64,000 nt of DNA from Pyronema omphalodes (taxonomy: Eukaryota; Ascomycota; Pezizomycetes; Pezizales; Pyronemataceae): contig JAJJXM010000001.1 of the NCBI GenBank assembly GCA_024516155.1, positions 744,001 through 808,000 of the forward strand, given 5' to 3'. This document shows positions 1 through 11,100 of the stretch, piece after piece. The position numbers and the translations under genes are program-made. Numbering within the stretch: position 1 is the first letter of the stretch; every line of letters begins with the position of its first letter. The notes under the pieces were generated by a model. The model saw only the letters and a list, made by a program, of their open reading frames with translations, was not told where the DNA came from and searched no databases.

Positions 1-942
1 CTAGAGTAGGGAGCTCGTGGTTTTCGAGATTCATCGTTCTGTGGTATGTAGTTGTCGCGATACATCTTACAACCACCTGCATGACTCGCTCGCTAATCAA
101 TCATATCGTAACCTTAATCATTTCTAGTGTAAAGCTGGCTGACGAACGAACGATTCTCGCTACACCATCGCGTGCCACCAAACTCAGCCACAAACACCAT
201 CCTATCCTCTATTTTCCTCACGATAGCTGGACGAAAGAAGATGCCAAACAAAGCTAAAAACTCTCAGCTCTAAGACATCGTCACTCGTGTGCTCATGCCC
301 GTGGTGCGCCCACGCCAGGACAACTCCTTATTAGCTGCTCTCAACCGAGCTGGTCCGATATTCGCAGCGCCCCACCGCCATGGAGATCAGAGCGAATGCA
401 GCAGCGACAACAAAAAGAAAAAAAAAAAAAAAAACTCTATGTAGGCAAGGTGCCAAATGAGACCAACTCAGAAGACCAAAACTAAAAAGACGGTCGTGAT
501 GTGTATCGTGGTTGCAATGTGCATGCACCCGTCCAACTAGGGTAGATACGGACAGTTAAGTAAATCATTAGCTCGAAGACCCATCCATCCATCGCATGCT
601 GCACTTTCGATGCCATCGATAGAGCCAGCTTGGCTGCGTGCAAACTACTGTTACTGTATCCATCTATCGTCTTGAATAGACAGATGGAAAGTAACTTTGA
701 ACAACAACACCCACCACCCGGCCCTTTTCGATACGATCCACCAAGACATCATCGTGAAGTTACCCAGCCAGCCCAGACACCGCCGGCTCGACCCCCTTAT
801 TCGTCTTGAGAATCGAATAGCTGGGGATCCGAAAGATACTTGACCGAGTCCCCAAAGTTTGATCTGATCAAACCTGAAGCTCCACAACCTTTTCCTGCTA
901 CAACTCTCACACAACCAACACAAGAAAGCCACACAATCAATC
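1..942. other. Intergenic DNA upstream of the Sel1 gene
   Basis: No convincing gene. The stretch contains an A-run near 419-435 and several short open frames without family resemblance. The last ~60 bases before 943 are CA-rich (repeated acaac/cacac words), as is common in leaders just before a fungal start codon, so the 3' part is probably promoter and 5' UTR of the Sel1 gene. Confidence 0.6.
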
Positions 943-2118
943 ATGCATTTCCCAAACATTTTTCGCAACAAAGAACAGCATCTATCTGCCCAAGACCAGG
1001 TAGACTCCCTTCTTTTTTTTTGTTCTTTATTCGTCTCTTTATCTAACATCCTACAGGTAGATGCCTTCCTGCACCCTCCAGGTTCCGACAACCGACGTCT
1101 TTCCCCCACTCCCACACGACCCACGAGTTCATCCGGCTCCTCATCCGGCGGCAGTTCCTCTCATTCCTCGCACTCGTCCCACACTCCGACACCCCAAAGC
1201 GCAGCACCCATATCTAGAAGTCCCAGCAGCACCAGTATTTTCCACAAGCACCACCACCACCACAAAAACCGTAGCGTCTCCCATAACCTTCCTCTCGACC
1301 TTCCAGCTGTAACAAATCAATCCTCCGAAGCACAATGGGAAGCAAGGGCAACCGCATTAACGCACAACCTCGCGCTACCAAGAAGTTTATCCATGAGTCG
1401 ACCTGCAGCGGCTGAAACCTACGAGTGTGAATTACAGAAAGCTATCCAGCTACATGAGCAAGGAAATTTAAAGGAGAGCACTGCATTGTTTGCTAAGCTG
1501 GCCGATCCTGAGGGTCCAAATCAACCATTGTCGCAGGTTATGTACGGATTAGCTTTAAGGCATGGATGGGGTATAGAGCCGAATCAGGAACAGGCGATGG
1601 TTTACTTAAAGTCGGCAGCGAAACTTACCGCCGAGGCAATCGAAAGTCGAACTAAAGATCAGCAAAAAACTAGAGAGGGAATATGCATGAAGAAAGAGTT
1701 GATCTTGGCAATCTATGAATTGGGAAATTCGTTCCGGCAAGGTTGGGGTGTGGAGAAGGATCCGGTTGCTGCAAGGGAATATTATGAAACTGCGGCGAAT
1801 TTGGGTGATCCGGATGCTCAGAATGAGGTTGCTTGGTGTTATGAGAATGGCTTTGGAGGAAAGAAAGATAAGGTTTGTTGCTGGCTTCACCGGGAGATGG
1901 GAATGGGCTGCGGATTACGGATTGCGGGTTGCTGATTCAGAGAATAGATGAAGGCGGCGAGGTTTTACCGAATGGCTGAAAAGCAGGGAAACAAAACACC
2001 TGGAAACTCTTGGATATACAAAGACAAGGTAAACTTATAATACATTTCAAGCCCTAGACCTCCAGTAATTGTTACTAACTCCCAATAGTGGATGCCAAAA
2101 CCCGGACAACCAGAATAG
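943..2118 (+). CDS. Sel1-repeat protein (Nif1/Dsf2-like)
   Basis: Four exons, 943-999, 1057-1872, 1948-2028 and 2089-2118, give a 327-residue protein. Each intron is GT..AG; the last two are needed because reading through exon 2 runs into a stop, whereas splicing restores a Sel1 repeat (GGKKDK joined to MKAARFYRMAEKQGNK, then SWIYKDK). Residues ~20-110 are Ser/Thr/Pro/His-rich and probably disordered. Residues ~155-320 carry helical Sel1-type repeats (HGWGIEPNQEQAMVYLKSAA; GWGVEKDPVAAREYYETAA; GDPDAQNEVAWCYENGFGG). Sel1 repeats are TPR-like protein-binding solenoids; the closest fungal proteins I can think of are the mitotic inhibitor Nif1 and yeast Dsf2, which are larger, so a role in cell-cycle or cell-wall regulation is only inferred. 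The start is the first ATG after a CA-rich leader. Confidence 0.85.
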
Positions 2119-3889
2119 ACCTAGCACACCTGGGTCTATCATTAATTCTGTTTTTCAAAAAGCGATATGCGTACTTTTACAGCTGGAGTTCTTTTTTATT
2201 TTTTTATTTTCTCATTTCATTTTTTTTTGTTGATGTTATTGCATTGCTGGGTGCAAGGGCAAAGGGTAAAATACCCTTTCATAATTCGTGGTTCTATTTG
2301 TTATACATTTGTTTTTCTTTTTTTCTTTTTTTCGTTTTTCTTTTTCTTTTTCTTTTTTGTTGTTTTCTGTTTTTTTACCGGAGTTGTGCGAGGAATATAC
2401 CATGGTCCATGGAAGCATGTTTGATTTGCTGCTTTTGTATTTGTATTGAGTTTATGTGGTTTTTTTCTTTTTTTTTTCCCTTTTTTTTCTCTGTTGTCTT
2501 TTGTCTTTTGTCTCTTGTCTTTGGTTTTTTTTTTGACCCCTGAAAGTTAGGTGAATGATTATGTTGATTCACGGTGTGAGGTTACAGATTAGGTAGATGC
2601 TACGAGGTAGTTGATTACTTCTGTAATGAAATGGTTATATTTTTATTTACCTTGGGATGTTGTGATGTGAAGATGTGATATTGTGGTATTGTAAAACTAG
2701 GGAATTGTAAAACTAGGGAATTGGGAACTGGGAACTAGGAAACTGGGAACTATGACACTATGAGGAGATGAAACGATGAAGATATGAAGATATTAAGAAT
2801 TGGATATCCTTAAAAAAAAAGATAAAAGAATAAAAGAATGAAGAATAAAGAATAAAGAATGGCTGGAAGATATACACTAAGTTTTCAGGTATATAATGGA
2901 AATGATGATGGAGATGGATATGGAGAAGTGGGAAGTCGGGTCTCAGAATCTAGAATCACAAAGCCAGAATCCAGAATCCAGAATCTAGAATCTAGAATCC
3001 GGCGAGGGTATTGTATAGACCCTTGGAACCTTGAGGAGTCCTGGGAACACTTGGGAACACTTGGGAACACCCCAGATTTCTGGGGGTACAGGTATACAGA
3101 AATACAGAAATACAAAGCCACGAAAGTCACAGGGTTGATAATGATGTCTCAACTTTCTGGAATTCTTTAGAGGATTTGGAACTGATGATAACACAGGTTA
3201 CTTGGTGGGGAGTATGGGGATGGGGATATTGGAGTGTGGGGCGGATGGGGATGGGGATGATTGGAGTGTGCGGGATGGAGTGTGGGGAATAGAGGAGATG
3301 GAGGGTTGGATGGAGGGTTGGATGGAGGGTTGGATGGAGGGTTGGATGGAGGGTTGGATGATATGGCTATGGCAGGTGGTTTTTGATGATGATTAGATTG
3401 TGGGTTTATTGGGTGATGAGTTATTAGATATCGGATATTTGATACTAAAGAACAGGGCCAGTTAATAAATTTGCCTTGCGGCTTAAATCACCAAGGGAGT
3501 TGTGATGCATGATACGTTTTTCCTGCGTGTAAAATCATGAGTGAATCTCGACTATGACTACATGACTACATGATCATTCCCTAAGGCTTAAGTGAGTAAC
3601 CGAGCACCAAATGCAATATCTGACAACCAATTATACCACAACCCTACAGTCCACACCATAATCATAACCTTCCCCACATCCAACAACCATAACTTCATCC
3701 CGGATTCTCAATTGTGAATAACACCATTCCATTATCTCTACCTAACCTAGGCCGTCTTTATCACCCGTCTAAAAAAATAAAATCAATACCATTTAGATAA
3801 TACACCATTCAAATACTTTAGGGCTTATACGGGACCAGAAAAAAAAAACTTCAGAACCGCTTTATTGCGCGGATGACAAATATGCACCC
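2119..3889. other. Intergenic DNA rich in T-runs and minisatellites
   Basis: No gene seen. 2200-2540 is extremely T-rich on the + strand (probably 3' UTR/terminator region of the Sel1 gene). 2690-3080 holds several short tandem words: aactgggaactagg, agaatcc/agaatct around 2945-3000, and ttgggaacac three times at about 3042-3074. Open frames here are translations of these repeats. Confidence 0.6.
3301..3360 (+). repeat. 12-nt minisatellite (gatggagggttg)n
   Basis: Five near-perfect copies of the 12-nt unit gatggagggttg. It lies in non-coding DNA downstream of the Sel1 gene; the frame through it encodes only a (MEGW)n peptide. Confidence 0.9.
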
Positions 3890-4180
3890 CGAGTGATACC
3901 CCATGAATACACACCAGCAATCCCGCAGCTCCTATCCTCAAATCTACCCTGGGGCGGTCATGGGCATTCTGTCAAAGCTTCCGGACCTTTCCACATTTTT
4001 ACCTATTTCTTCCCAGTGCACCTCGCTTCCTTCCTTCCTTCTTCATCCTCAGCACGACTACAACATACCACTTGGTACAGAAACTCATCCGCGTACCCCC
4101 AACGACAAACCCATCGGATAGAAACTAAATCAACGATAAAGAAGAAAGGTATTAATTAAAACAGTCTATCATGACGCGTA
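3890..4180 (+). promoter_or_regulatory. Possible orphan promoter and first exon of a decayed gene
   Basis: The stretch looks like a fungal 5' leader: pyrimidine-rich (ttccttccttcttc near 4030), then CA- and A-rich, ending in an ATG at 4170 followed at once by a consensus donor (ATGACGC|gtaagt). If that donor is joined to the acceptor at 4472 (accacag), the reading is M-T-R-Y-S-A-L-D-L-R-S-G-G, but it stops soon afterwards. I read it as the 5' end of a relic gene; function unknown. Confidence 0.3.
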
Positions 4181-4472
4181 AGTTTACGATCCCCTCTCCA
4201 CGCGATACAAAGCTGGTGACGCCTAAGTTACTGATAAAACTTAACCTTGGTAGTGTCATGAGATGGTCATCAATGCAGCGTCAACGATGCTTCGGTCTCA
4301 CTCTCATTATCGTGACGGGAATAAAACGCTGCTGAAAACTGACGTTTAAATCTGGTCACCTGGCCCTCCATAAAGTAAGTCCTCCCTCCTGCTCCTGTCG
4401 GATGCTTGCTCAGCTGAGATGAAAACAGCGTAGCCTATTACTAATCGTCCATCTAAAGTTTAAATACCACAG

Positions 4473-4751
4473 GGTATTCAGCGCTCGACTTGCGCTCTGG
4501 TGGTGGTGTCTGTGGCAATCGAGGAAAAGAGAAACATTACCATCAAACCGGAAGCAAGAATTGAAGAGTCCAGAAAGTCGAGTCTAAGGTCTTCTACAAC
4601 GTCCAGCAGTAGCCAGGTTCTTGAAGAAAAGTCTCGTCTTCTTACTGCAGATAGAGTCCTGTTTGGAACTGTTGCCGATATATTGGGACGAGTTGAGGAA
4701 CCTCTCTACATTTTTCGATCCAACAGCTCTGTGAAGATTAGAGAGTTCTGA
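4473..4751 (+). pseudogene. NAF1-like (H/ACA snoRNP assembly factor) gene fragment
   Basis: The frame ending at 4751 contains a stretch like the Gar1/Naf1 beta-barrel core: ITIKPEARIEE, then VLEEKSRLLTADRVLFG, then TVADILGRVEEPLY. In NAF1 proteins the same order is found (an I-T-I-x-P-E-x-x-I-E-E start, then S-x-L-x-x-x-D-R-x-x-x-G, then LGxVxxPLYxxRF). Between these parts the open frame is Ser/Thr-rich nonsense, while the +1 frame there reads K-V-E-S-K-V-F, the expected NAF1 continuation; this suggests two compensating frameshifts. There is no plausible full gene: NAF1 is normally several hundred residues and the glycine/proline-rich ends are absent. NAF1 escorts dyskerin to nascent H/ACA RNA; this copy is most likely non-functional. 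The family call is from recalled motifs, not from a search. Confidence 0.5.
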
Positions 4752-4900
4752 TTACTGGAGGGAATTTAAGTGGATAGAGTACGACTTTTGAAATGTAAGG
4801 TTTCTCTACTACCGTCTGAAAATATATGACTCATCATTGGTCCCAGTATAACTTAATACCACAGGGTATTCAGCGCTCGAACTGCGCGCTGGTGGTCGCT

Positions 4901-5578
4901 TGTGTACTCGTCGCAAGGGCTTTGGATATAGCACCTTGTACCACCACCATCAAAAAAAGATAACCAATGCTCAATTCCCCGGCAAGCAACCTACAGTAAT
5001 AATAATTCCTCCCAAGAAAAGACTGTGCTCGGTCTTCCCGGTGTCTTTATTGGTCTCTGCGGTTTCTGGGTACTCACGTCAAAGGCGAAAGTCTCCTGTA
5101 TCAAGACCATGGTCGATCTCAACGCTTCATCAAAAAATACCAGCAATCGTTCGTGGGTGTCTTTGATGGTCTCATGGGGAACTTCTAAAGCCAGCATGTT
5201 CCGGATAGCAAAGGACATGATTATCCAAGAAGGCAGTCCTGTTTCACAGTTCACTGGGAAATACGACCTTCAACAATGTCTTTCGCATCGCCATGGAAAA
5301 CATTGAGGGATGCCTTGCTTCCGCTAATCTTGTTTCTCGGGCTCTTGAAGTGAGGGTTGGAGTTTAGGGAAACAGCTATGTTACTACGGCTGCAAACGCC
5401 CGCAAAGAAAAGTCTCGGCGTAAAGGTGGTCGACGGTCAGAAATAACCCATCCGAAAGACTTTATAACGCCCAAGACGGGACAAAAAAACATCAGGACGT
5501 GTTGGAGAGAGGGCAGAAGAAATATGACTCTATCTCACCCAACATCTCGTGGCTGAATGTCAAGTTTCTCGAAACACA
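4901..5578. pseudogene. Decayed coding-like stretch between array copies
   Basis: Following the second conserved core, a + frame runs 4900-5166 and an overlapping one 5025-5306; on the opposite strand a frame at 5254-4991 also looks protein-like. None has a family I know, and after 5306 no frame stays open for more than a few dozen codons. I treat it as part of the relic array; which strand was once coding is undecided. Confidence 0.3.
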
Positions 5579-5880
5579 AAAGCAATTTCTTTAATACGTT
5601 CCCTCACCCGAGTGTGCCTGGTACAAGATGAGTCATGCGTATCTCCACTGATGAAGAATGGGAGACCTGGCACCCTTTAGCTGCAAAGGTCACTATCCTC
5701 CTTCAAGACCTTGGCCGCGATCAGCTAGGAGCAAGACCTCGAGATTGTTAAAGAGCTTACGCGGTGTCTGTATGATCTCTGTGAAAGTATCGGTAAACCG
5801 GGCCTCGGTGTCTCGGCCTCGCAAGTTCATCGCCTCTTGCTATGAAAGCTTGTACATTAACACTGGTAAATTAGAGGAGG
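5579..5880 (+). repeat. Relic duplicate block, copy 1
   Basis: This block is repeated at 6151-6440 with many substitutions and small indels. Shared words include tttaatacgtt, cctggtacaagatg, gaatgggagacctgg, aaggtcactat and cctcgagattgttaaagagc. The most protein-like shared reading is E-I-V-K-E-L-T-R-x-L-Y-D-L, which is in frame in both copies over that stretch, with stops and shifts on either side. It is probably a fragment of a duplicated, now dead, gene of unknown family. Confidence 0.65.
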
Positions 5881-6150
5881 AAACTAAACTGTATTGTCAA
5901 AAGGTCACGGAGAGAGACGAACGTGGAGGTGGAAGCAGAGTATATTAACGAGTGTAAGGAGCAGGAACAGCGACCGAACTACCGAGTGCATATACGTAAT
6001 GAGGTTCCACCACCACCTAGGCACTAAGGCCTTAGGCGCAATTCAACATGTATACAGTACCTCATTCCAACGTAAGACATCCAGCTTCCCTGCTACTTCC
6101 TCAAATCAAATTACTAACAAGGTGCATGCAGTGTATACTCTCGAAATACC

Positions 6151-6440
6151 AAAGCCATCTCTTTAATACGTTCTCTGACCCGAGGATTCCTGGTACAAGA
6201 TGCTTTCCTGCGTACATCTACCGAAGAAGAATGGGAGACCTGGTACCTGTTACCCTTTAGCAGCAAAGGTCACTATTCTCCTTAAGACCTTGGCCGTGAT
6301 AAGGAGCAAAACCTCGAGATTGTTAAAGAGCTTACACGGCGTCTGTATGATCTCTATGAAATTATCGGTAAACATGACACGGGCTCAAGTCTCTTGCCAT
6401 GAAAGCCTGTACACCAACACCAGCACTGGCAAATAAGAGA
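6151..6440 (+). repeat. Relic duplicate block, copy 2
   Basis: Second copy of the 5579-5880 block, about 570 nt downstream in the same orientation. It retains T-E-E-E-W-E-T-W and E-I-V-K-E-L-T-R-R-L-Y-D-L in two different frames, so the copy is frameshifted. It is followed by a gtaag donor-like site at 6482 and the third conserved core at 6541. Confidence 0.65.
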
Positions 6441-7100
6441 AGGAAATCAAAGAGGATACATCAGTATCTTCTTTCAACGTAAGGTTTCTACCCTCCTACC
6501 TCATCAAACCAGACCATTAACCATATATACAGAGTATATACCTTAATACCACATGGTATCCAGCACTCAAATCGCTTGCCAGTTACAGCTTCTGTGATCC
6601 AGCAGTCTCTCGACAACGTTCCACGACTCCGTAAGTCTTTTCATCACTTCTCTCCGTACCTCTGAGTGCAAGTTGTAGCTACCAGCTACTAACCTTCCTT
6701 TCGAAGAAACCTTACGAAAAAGGAAAAAAAAAAAAAAAAAAACGCAATTGAATCATTTGAAGTGATGCTGAAAATACACCAAAGCGCGTAAATTGTTGTC
6801 CGTTGATGTTTTAGGGGAATATGACACGAACAGCAACACAGTACTTCCTTCTAACGTAAGCCCCCTCTCCCCATTCTGCTACTTGAAACTAGATTATTGA
6901 CGATTTGCCTGTAGTGTATACTTCAATACCACAGGGTATTCAGCGCTCGACCTTTGCGCTGGTGGTGGTGGTGGTGGTGGCGTATTTAGGCATCGATATA
7001 TATAACTGGTAAACACGGAATGAAAGCAAGCGATAGATATGTAAACACCAAGTTCGCAGCAGTATAATAACATTATGAAATCCACACCACAAACAAACAA

Positions 7101-8157
7101 ACAAACAAAGAACCATAATCACATGACACATGATATATCGATTCCCAGAGTACTAGTATCAGCTATCCAAAGCTATCCAAAGCTATATAACAAGCCACCA
7201 TAATATAACCCATCATCTGACAGTTTATTAAAGCAGTTCGTAGTGCGGGTTTCTCGGTATCTATATTCACGATCATACTGTAGTCTGTTGAGGGAATATC
7301 ACATCATAGCTCACAGTCTGCTTCTTTTACAGATTTTCATAACAGTTGCCAGTGTATATGGATTTTTTTTTGTTTCATGGATTCAGGGATTCACGGATTC
7401 ACGGATATGTTTTTCAGTAAGCATAAACGATATCAAAAAGTCAACTTCTTCAAAACTACAACCCCCCTCCCCCCCTCGCGAACAGGAACAAAAAAAAAGA
7501 ACCGCTAAGACGTGCATTCCAGGAGTACTTAAGCAGATCGATAGGTGCGAAAAAAAGCAAACAGCACGCAGCAAGCAGTAAAAAACAAAAAGCAAAAGAC
7601 AAAACAAAAAACAAAAGACAAAAGACAAAAGACAAAAGACAAAAGACAAAAGACAAAAAGCAAACTCCAACCTTAAAGAAAAAACAACAGCAACAAAAAA
7701 GAACAGTAACAGCAACAGAACAAAAACAAACAAACAAACAAAAACAACAATGATATCCGGATATATAGATAAATCAAGTAGATATAATCAAACAAAAAAA
7801 AAACCAAATATGATCCACTTTCTTCTTTCTTCTTCATCTCTTCATTAGCTTGCTTTGATAAAACGCAATTATTTCGCAAAAAAAAAAAAAACAAACAGGA
7901 AAAACACAACTTGAAAAAAACTTGTAACAATCCAACAATGACAAAACAAACAAACAAATAAACAAGCAAGCAAGCAAGCAAAAGAAACATGACAAAAAGA
8001 TATCTCAAGTATAAAGATAGCAAAAAACAAAAAAAAAAAAAAACAATAAGCTACAGTTACAACCCAATCAAACCAAAAACCAAAAAAATCAAGATCAAGA
8101 TAGGTCCTTTCCCTAGAATTTACATAATAATAAACTATTTTTCTCCCAGTCAGTAAT
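7101..8157. other. A-rich intergenic DNA, 3' flank of the RasGAP gene
   Basis: No gene. The + strand is strongly A/C-biased: (caaa)n at about 7088-7110 and 7727-7745, (agacaaa)n at about 7600-7660, and A-runs at 7878-7891 and 8028-8043. Because the RasGAP gene is on the - strand, its transcript would have a T-rich 3' UTR here. No canonical terminator signal could be chosen. Confidence 0.6.
7600..7662 (+). repeat. Short tandem repeat (aaaagac)n
   Basis: About six consecutive imperfect copies of the 7-nt word acaaaag/aaaagac in A-rich DNA. Confidence 0.85.
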
Positions 8158-11100
8158 CTATCCCTGTCTTACGGTATACAAATGGGGGGGACTTACTTCG
8201 ATTAACTTATCAGTAGAATGGGCACAACGTTTTTCCTTATCCTTAATACTCTTAAAAGAAGTAGCTTCCCAAATACCACCCAACCCACAACTTTCCAAGA
8301 AGCGATCCAGGCTATCTTTCATATTTCTTCTCTGGGGGAAAGCAGGGTCTTTGCTAACCGCACACATGAGTGCATTTGCTTCTTTAAGCAAAGCAGTATT
8401 ATGACTAGACTGAAGAACCTGTTCAAGATTTTCCACAAGGTGATCATACCTATTCATTATTAGCAGCCAACTTCAAAAAATCAAAACCGCAGAATAAGCG
8501 GCTAATGCAGAAAAAAAAGGGAAAACTTACATCAACAAAAGCACCTCCGATCTTCTCTTCGCCATCTGGGTAAAGAACCCAAGCGAATGTCTTTGGATAG
8601 ACTCCTCACAGGTCTTGAAATCAATAATCGCTAGGACTCCATTCAATAACAAATCCTTCTGCGACATCACCTCCATTGGTGGAATGCTGCTCCAGACATT
8701 AATCTCCGGCTCATCAATGCTTAAACCAACCATCCATAAAAGTTCCTTAACATCAGATGGGTTTGATGCGCGGGTGACAACCATAGCCAGGTAAGGAGGG
8801 AAGGGAACTGAATCCCATCCACCCCCTGAGTTATTAGCCATACCAACCTCAACGAACGCAGTGAGAGTCTTGATAGCAGCAGGCTTAGTAGAGGGAGATT
8901 GAAGACCCTTAGTAAGAGTAGCAGCCATGGCAACATGGAAGTTCTCCAAAGTAAAAGAAATACCATAAAGCTCATCGATATCACAAGCCACCTCATCAAC
9001 CGAGAGTTTTCCTTGTAGCAAAACCTGGGCCATTTTATTTTCCTTAAACTCTCCGCTTTGTGCGAGGGTTCTCAAGGTTGCCTCCAACAAACCGGCAGAG
9101 CAGTTGAAGACCATTCCGGATCCTAGTCTTACAAGGGATACCGCCACCCAGAAGAGTTGATGAAGGTAACGAGAAGTTGGGGAAAGGTTATCCATCATCT
9201 TAGTTAAGGAGGTGATGATGGATGTCAACATCTCATTGTCGCCGTCAGTTACGAAGCGTGTAAGGGCATTCCTTAGAACAACGAGGATTTGGTAGAGGAG
9301 ATCGTCGTCGACATCTTCGCGCGCAAGACATCCCATTACTGCGAAGGCACGAGGCTGAATGGCGGGATTACTTTGGAACGCAGTAGAGGCGACAAGCGAC
9401 ATCCAACGGGCACGCCAGATGTTAGCCATATCCGTGGTAGGAGCGGCGACTTGGATAATATCCAAAAGAAGGGTGGTGATTTGTTCCATTGAAGTGGAAG
9501 TAGTGTTTTCGGTGCGCATTTCCTGGACGGCAAGGGCATCTCTGGATGTGGGACGGTTGAGGGAGAAGAGTAAACACATCTTAGGCTCGTTAAGAGAGAC
9601 CAGGATTTGTTTAAGCTGTGTTAAGTTTTGTTCTGCCAATGGGAAGGAGGTCGAGATAGAGTGAACAGTGTTGACGAGAAGACTGTGAACCGCTGATCTG
9701 ACCTGGGATTGTCCACAATTTACGACCATAGTAATAATATGGAAGAGCTCAGGTAGGAACATCTGTGCTTGTACTCTGCTATCAAATGAGATAGCAAGGC
9801 AAATCTTCAAGAGCACACAAATCTCGCCCCAGTATGGGTTGTCGACTAGGTGTCTACTAGTGCGCATAGAAGTTTTGCTGAGTGCCTTTCTAAGTCTTGT
9901 GATAACCTTGGATCGAATGGTTAAAGTCTCAAACGAAGAACAGATTGAGCCAATAGTCTCTGCGCCATCAGTTCCGAAGCCGAAAGTCATGGCTGCTTTG
10001 ATGAGCTCGTCTAGGAAGACGTCAAGAAGCTGCTCCTCACGACCGATAATCAACCAAGCGTTACGTTGGAAGGAGGTGTAAAGCTTAGGCTCGTTAACGG
10101 TGACATCGATTATCTTCCGAGCAATAATGGCGAGCTTTTCTTTGCCTTTCTCGGGATCATCACCGCCCATCAAGACATGTGAGTGCAGGTTAGACAACCA
10201 TGGAGCCATGTAAAGGATGTTGAGCGGACGCTGGCGAGGGTGTGATTTATCCCAGCCAATGAAGAACTCCGTCAAGAAATCGAAAGTAAGCTGGGGTTCA
10301 GTAGCGGCAAGCTTCTCGGAGACACCGACAATGAGAGTTACAGCATCCGGCGGGATACTCAAACCTGCGGCCAATTAGCATCATTCCAAATACCGGGAAT
10401 CCAAGGAAGACATACCTTTAGCATTAACAAACTGTCTATCCAAGTTAAACTTGAAAGCATGGCACAGGGCGCACAGCAGGTTGTAAGCCGACAAACGCAA
10501 GCTAGGGTCGATACTCGCCATATTCATCAACGAGATATTCAGCATAGTACCGGGTACATCCTCAGGTCTGATAGTTCTCTCATTGAGTCTTGACGGCTTG
10601 TTCTGGTCTCCTATGTATTTCGCCTTACTCTGCCTGATAGTCTTCAAGATTTCGTTCTTCTTAGGACTGCAGAAGAACAGATTCGTCTTTCCATTATCCG
10701 TCTTCAAACCGAATGCATTCTCCTCATCAGTGTGGTAGCTTGTATGCGCCTCCTCGATATCCGTTAATCTATAGATATCATTAATAGTTATGAGGATCCT
10801 TAGACCCGGGAAAAGCTCTGTCCGTTTCACTGGTGTGATCTGAATGTATTGACTTCCAACCTTGAAGATAACCTCCATCTTCCCCTTTGTTTTAGAGAGC
10901 TTAGTGATGTTAGGGAAAACATATCTTGTATCACTTGAGAAAGCCATAGTCTCCTTAGGAAGGTGCAAGCTATTCAAATTGAAATGTTGCTGCAATTCTC
11001 CCAAGCTTCCAGCCATAACAAACTCCATTCTCTGAGGATTCCAAGGATGACCCTCATCCTTCACCGCATGTCTTAGCTGCCTTCGAATAAACTTCCGGTA

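Larger units (their letters stand above)
4461..6982 (+). repeat. Degenerate tandem array of a repeated gene fragment
   Basis: A conserved ~45-nt segment recurs four times on the + strand: 4461-4507, 4853-4900, 6541-6590 and 6922-6982. Its core is taccacagggtattcagcg followed by ctcga and a G/T-rich GCGCTGGTGG. In each copy the core begins with a good 3' splice site (accacag) and is preceded by a gtaag donor motif (4374, 4796, 6482, 6857), so what is repeated looks like an intron/exon boundary. Between the copies, no frame stays open across a unit. The second copy reads R-Y-S-A-L-E-L-R-A-G-G, the same peptide as copy one with substitutions. I do not recognise the parent protein. Decayed paralogues or a decayed mobile element are both possible. 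Confidence 0.6.

Noticed and set aside
2088..2543. Hydrophobic 151-codon frame downstream of the Sel1 gene
   Set aside because: Phe/Leu runs come from poly(T)-rich DNA; the first codons are actually the last exon of the Sel1 gene in another frame.
7383..8023. Hydrophobic Phe/Leu/Cys-rich frames on the - strand resembling membrane proteins
   Set aside because: They are translations of T-rich repeats (reverse of aaaagac and caaa words) in the RasGAP 3' flank, and several overlapping frames show the same composition.
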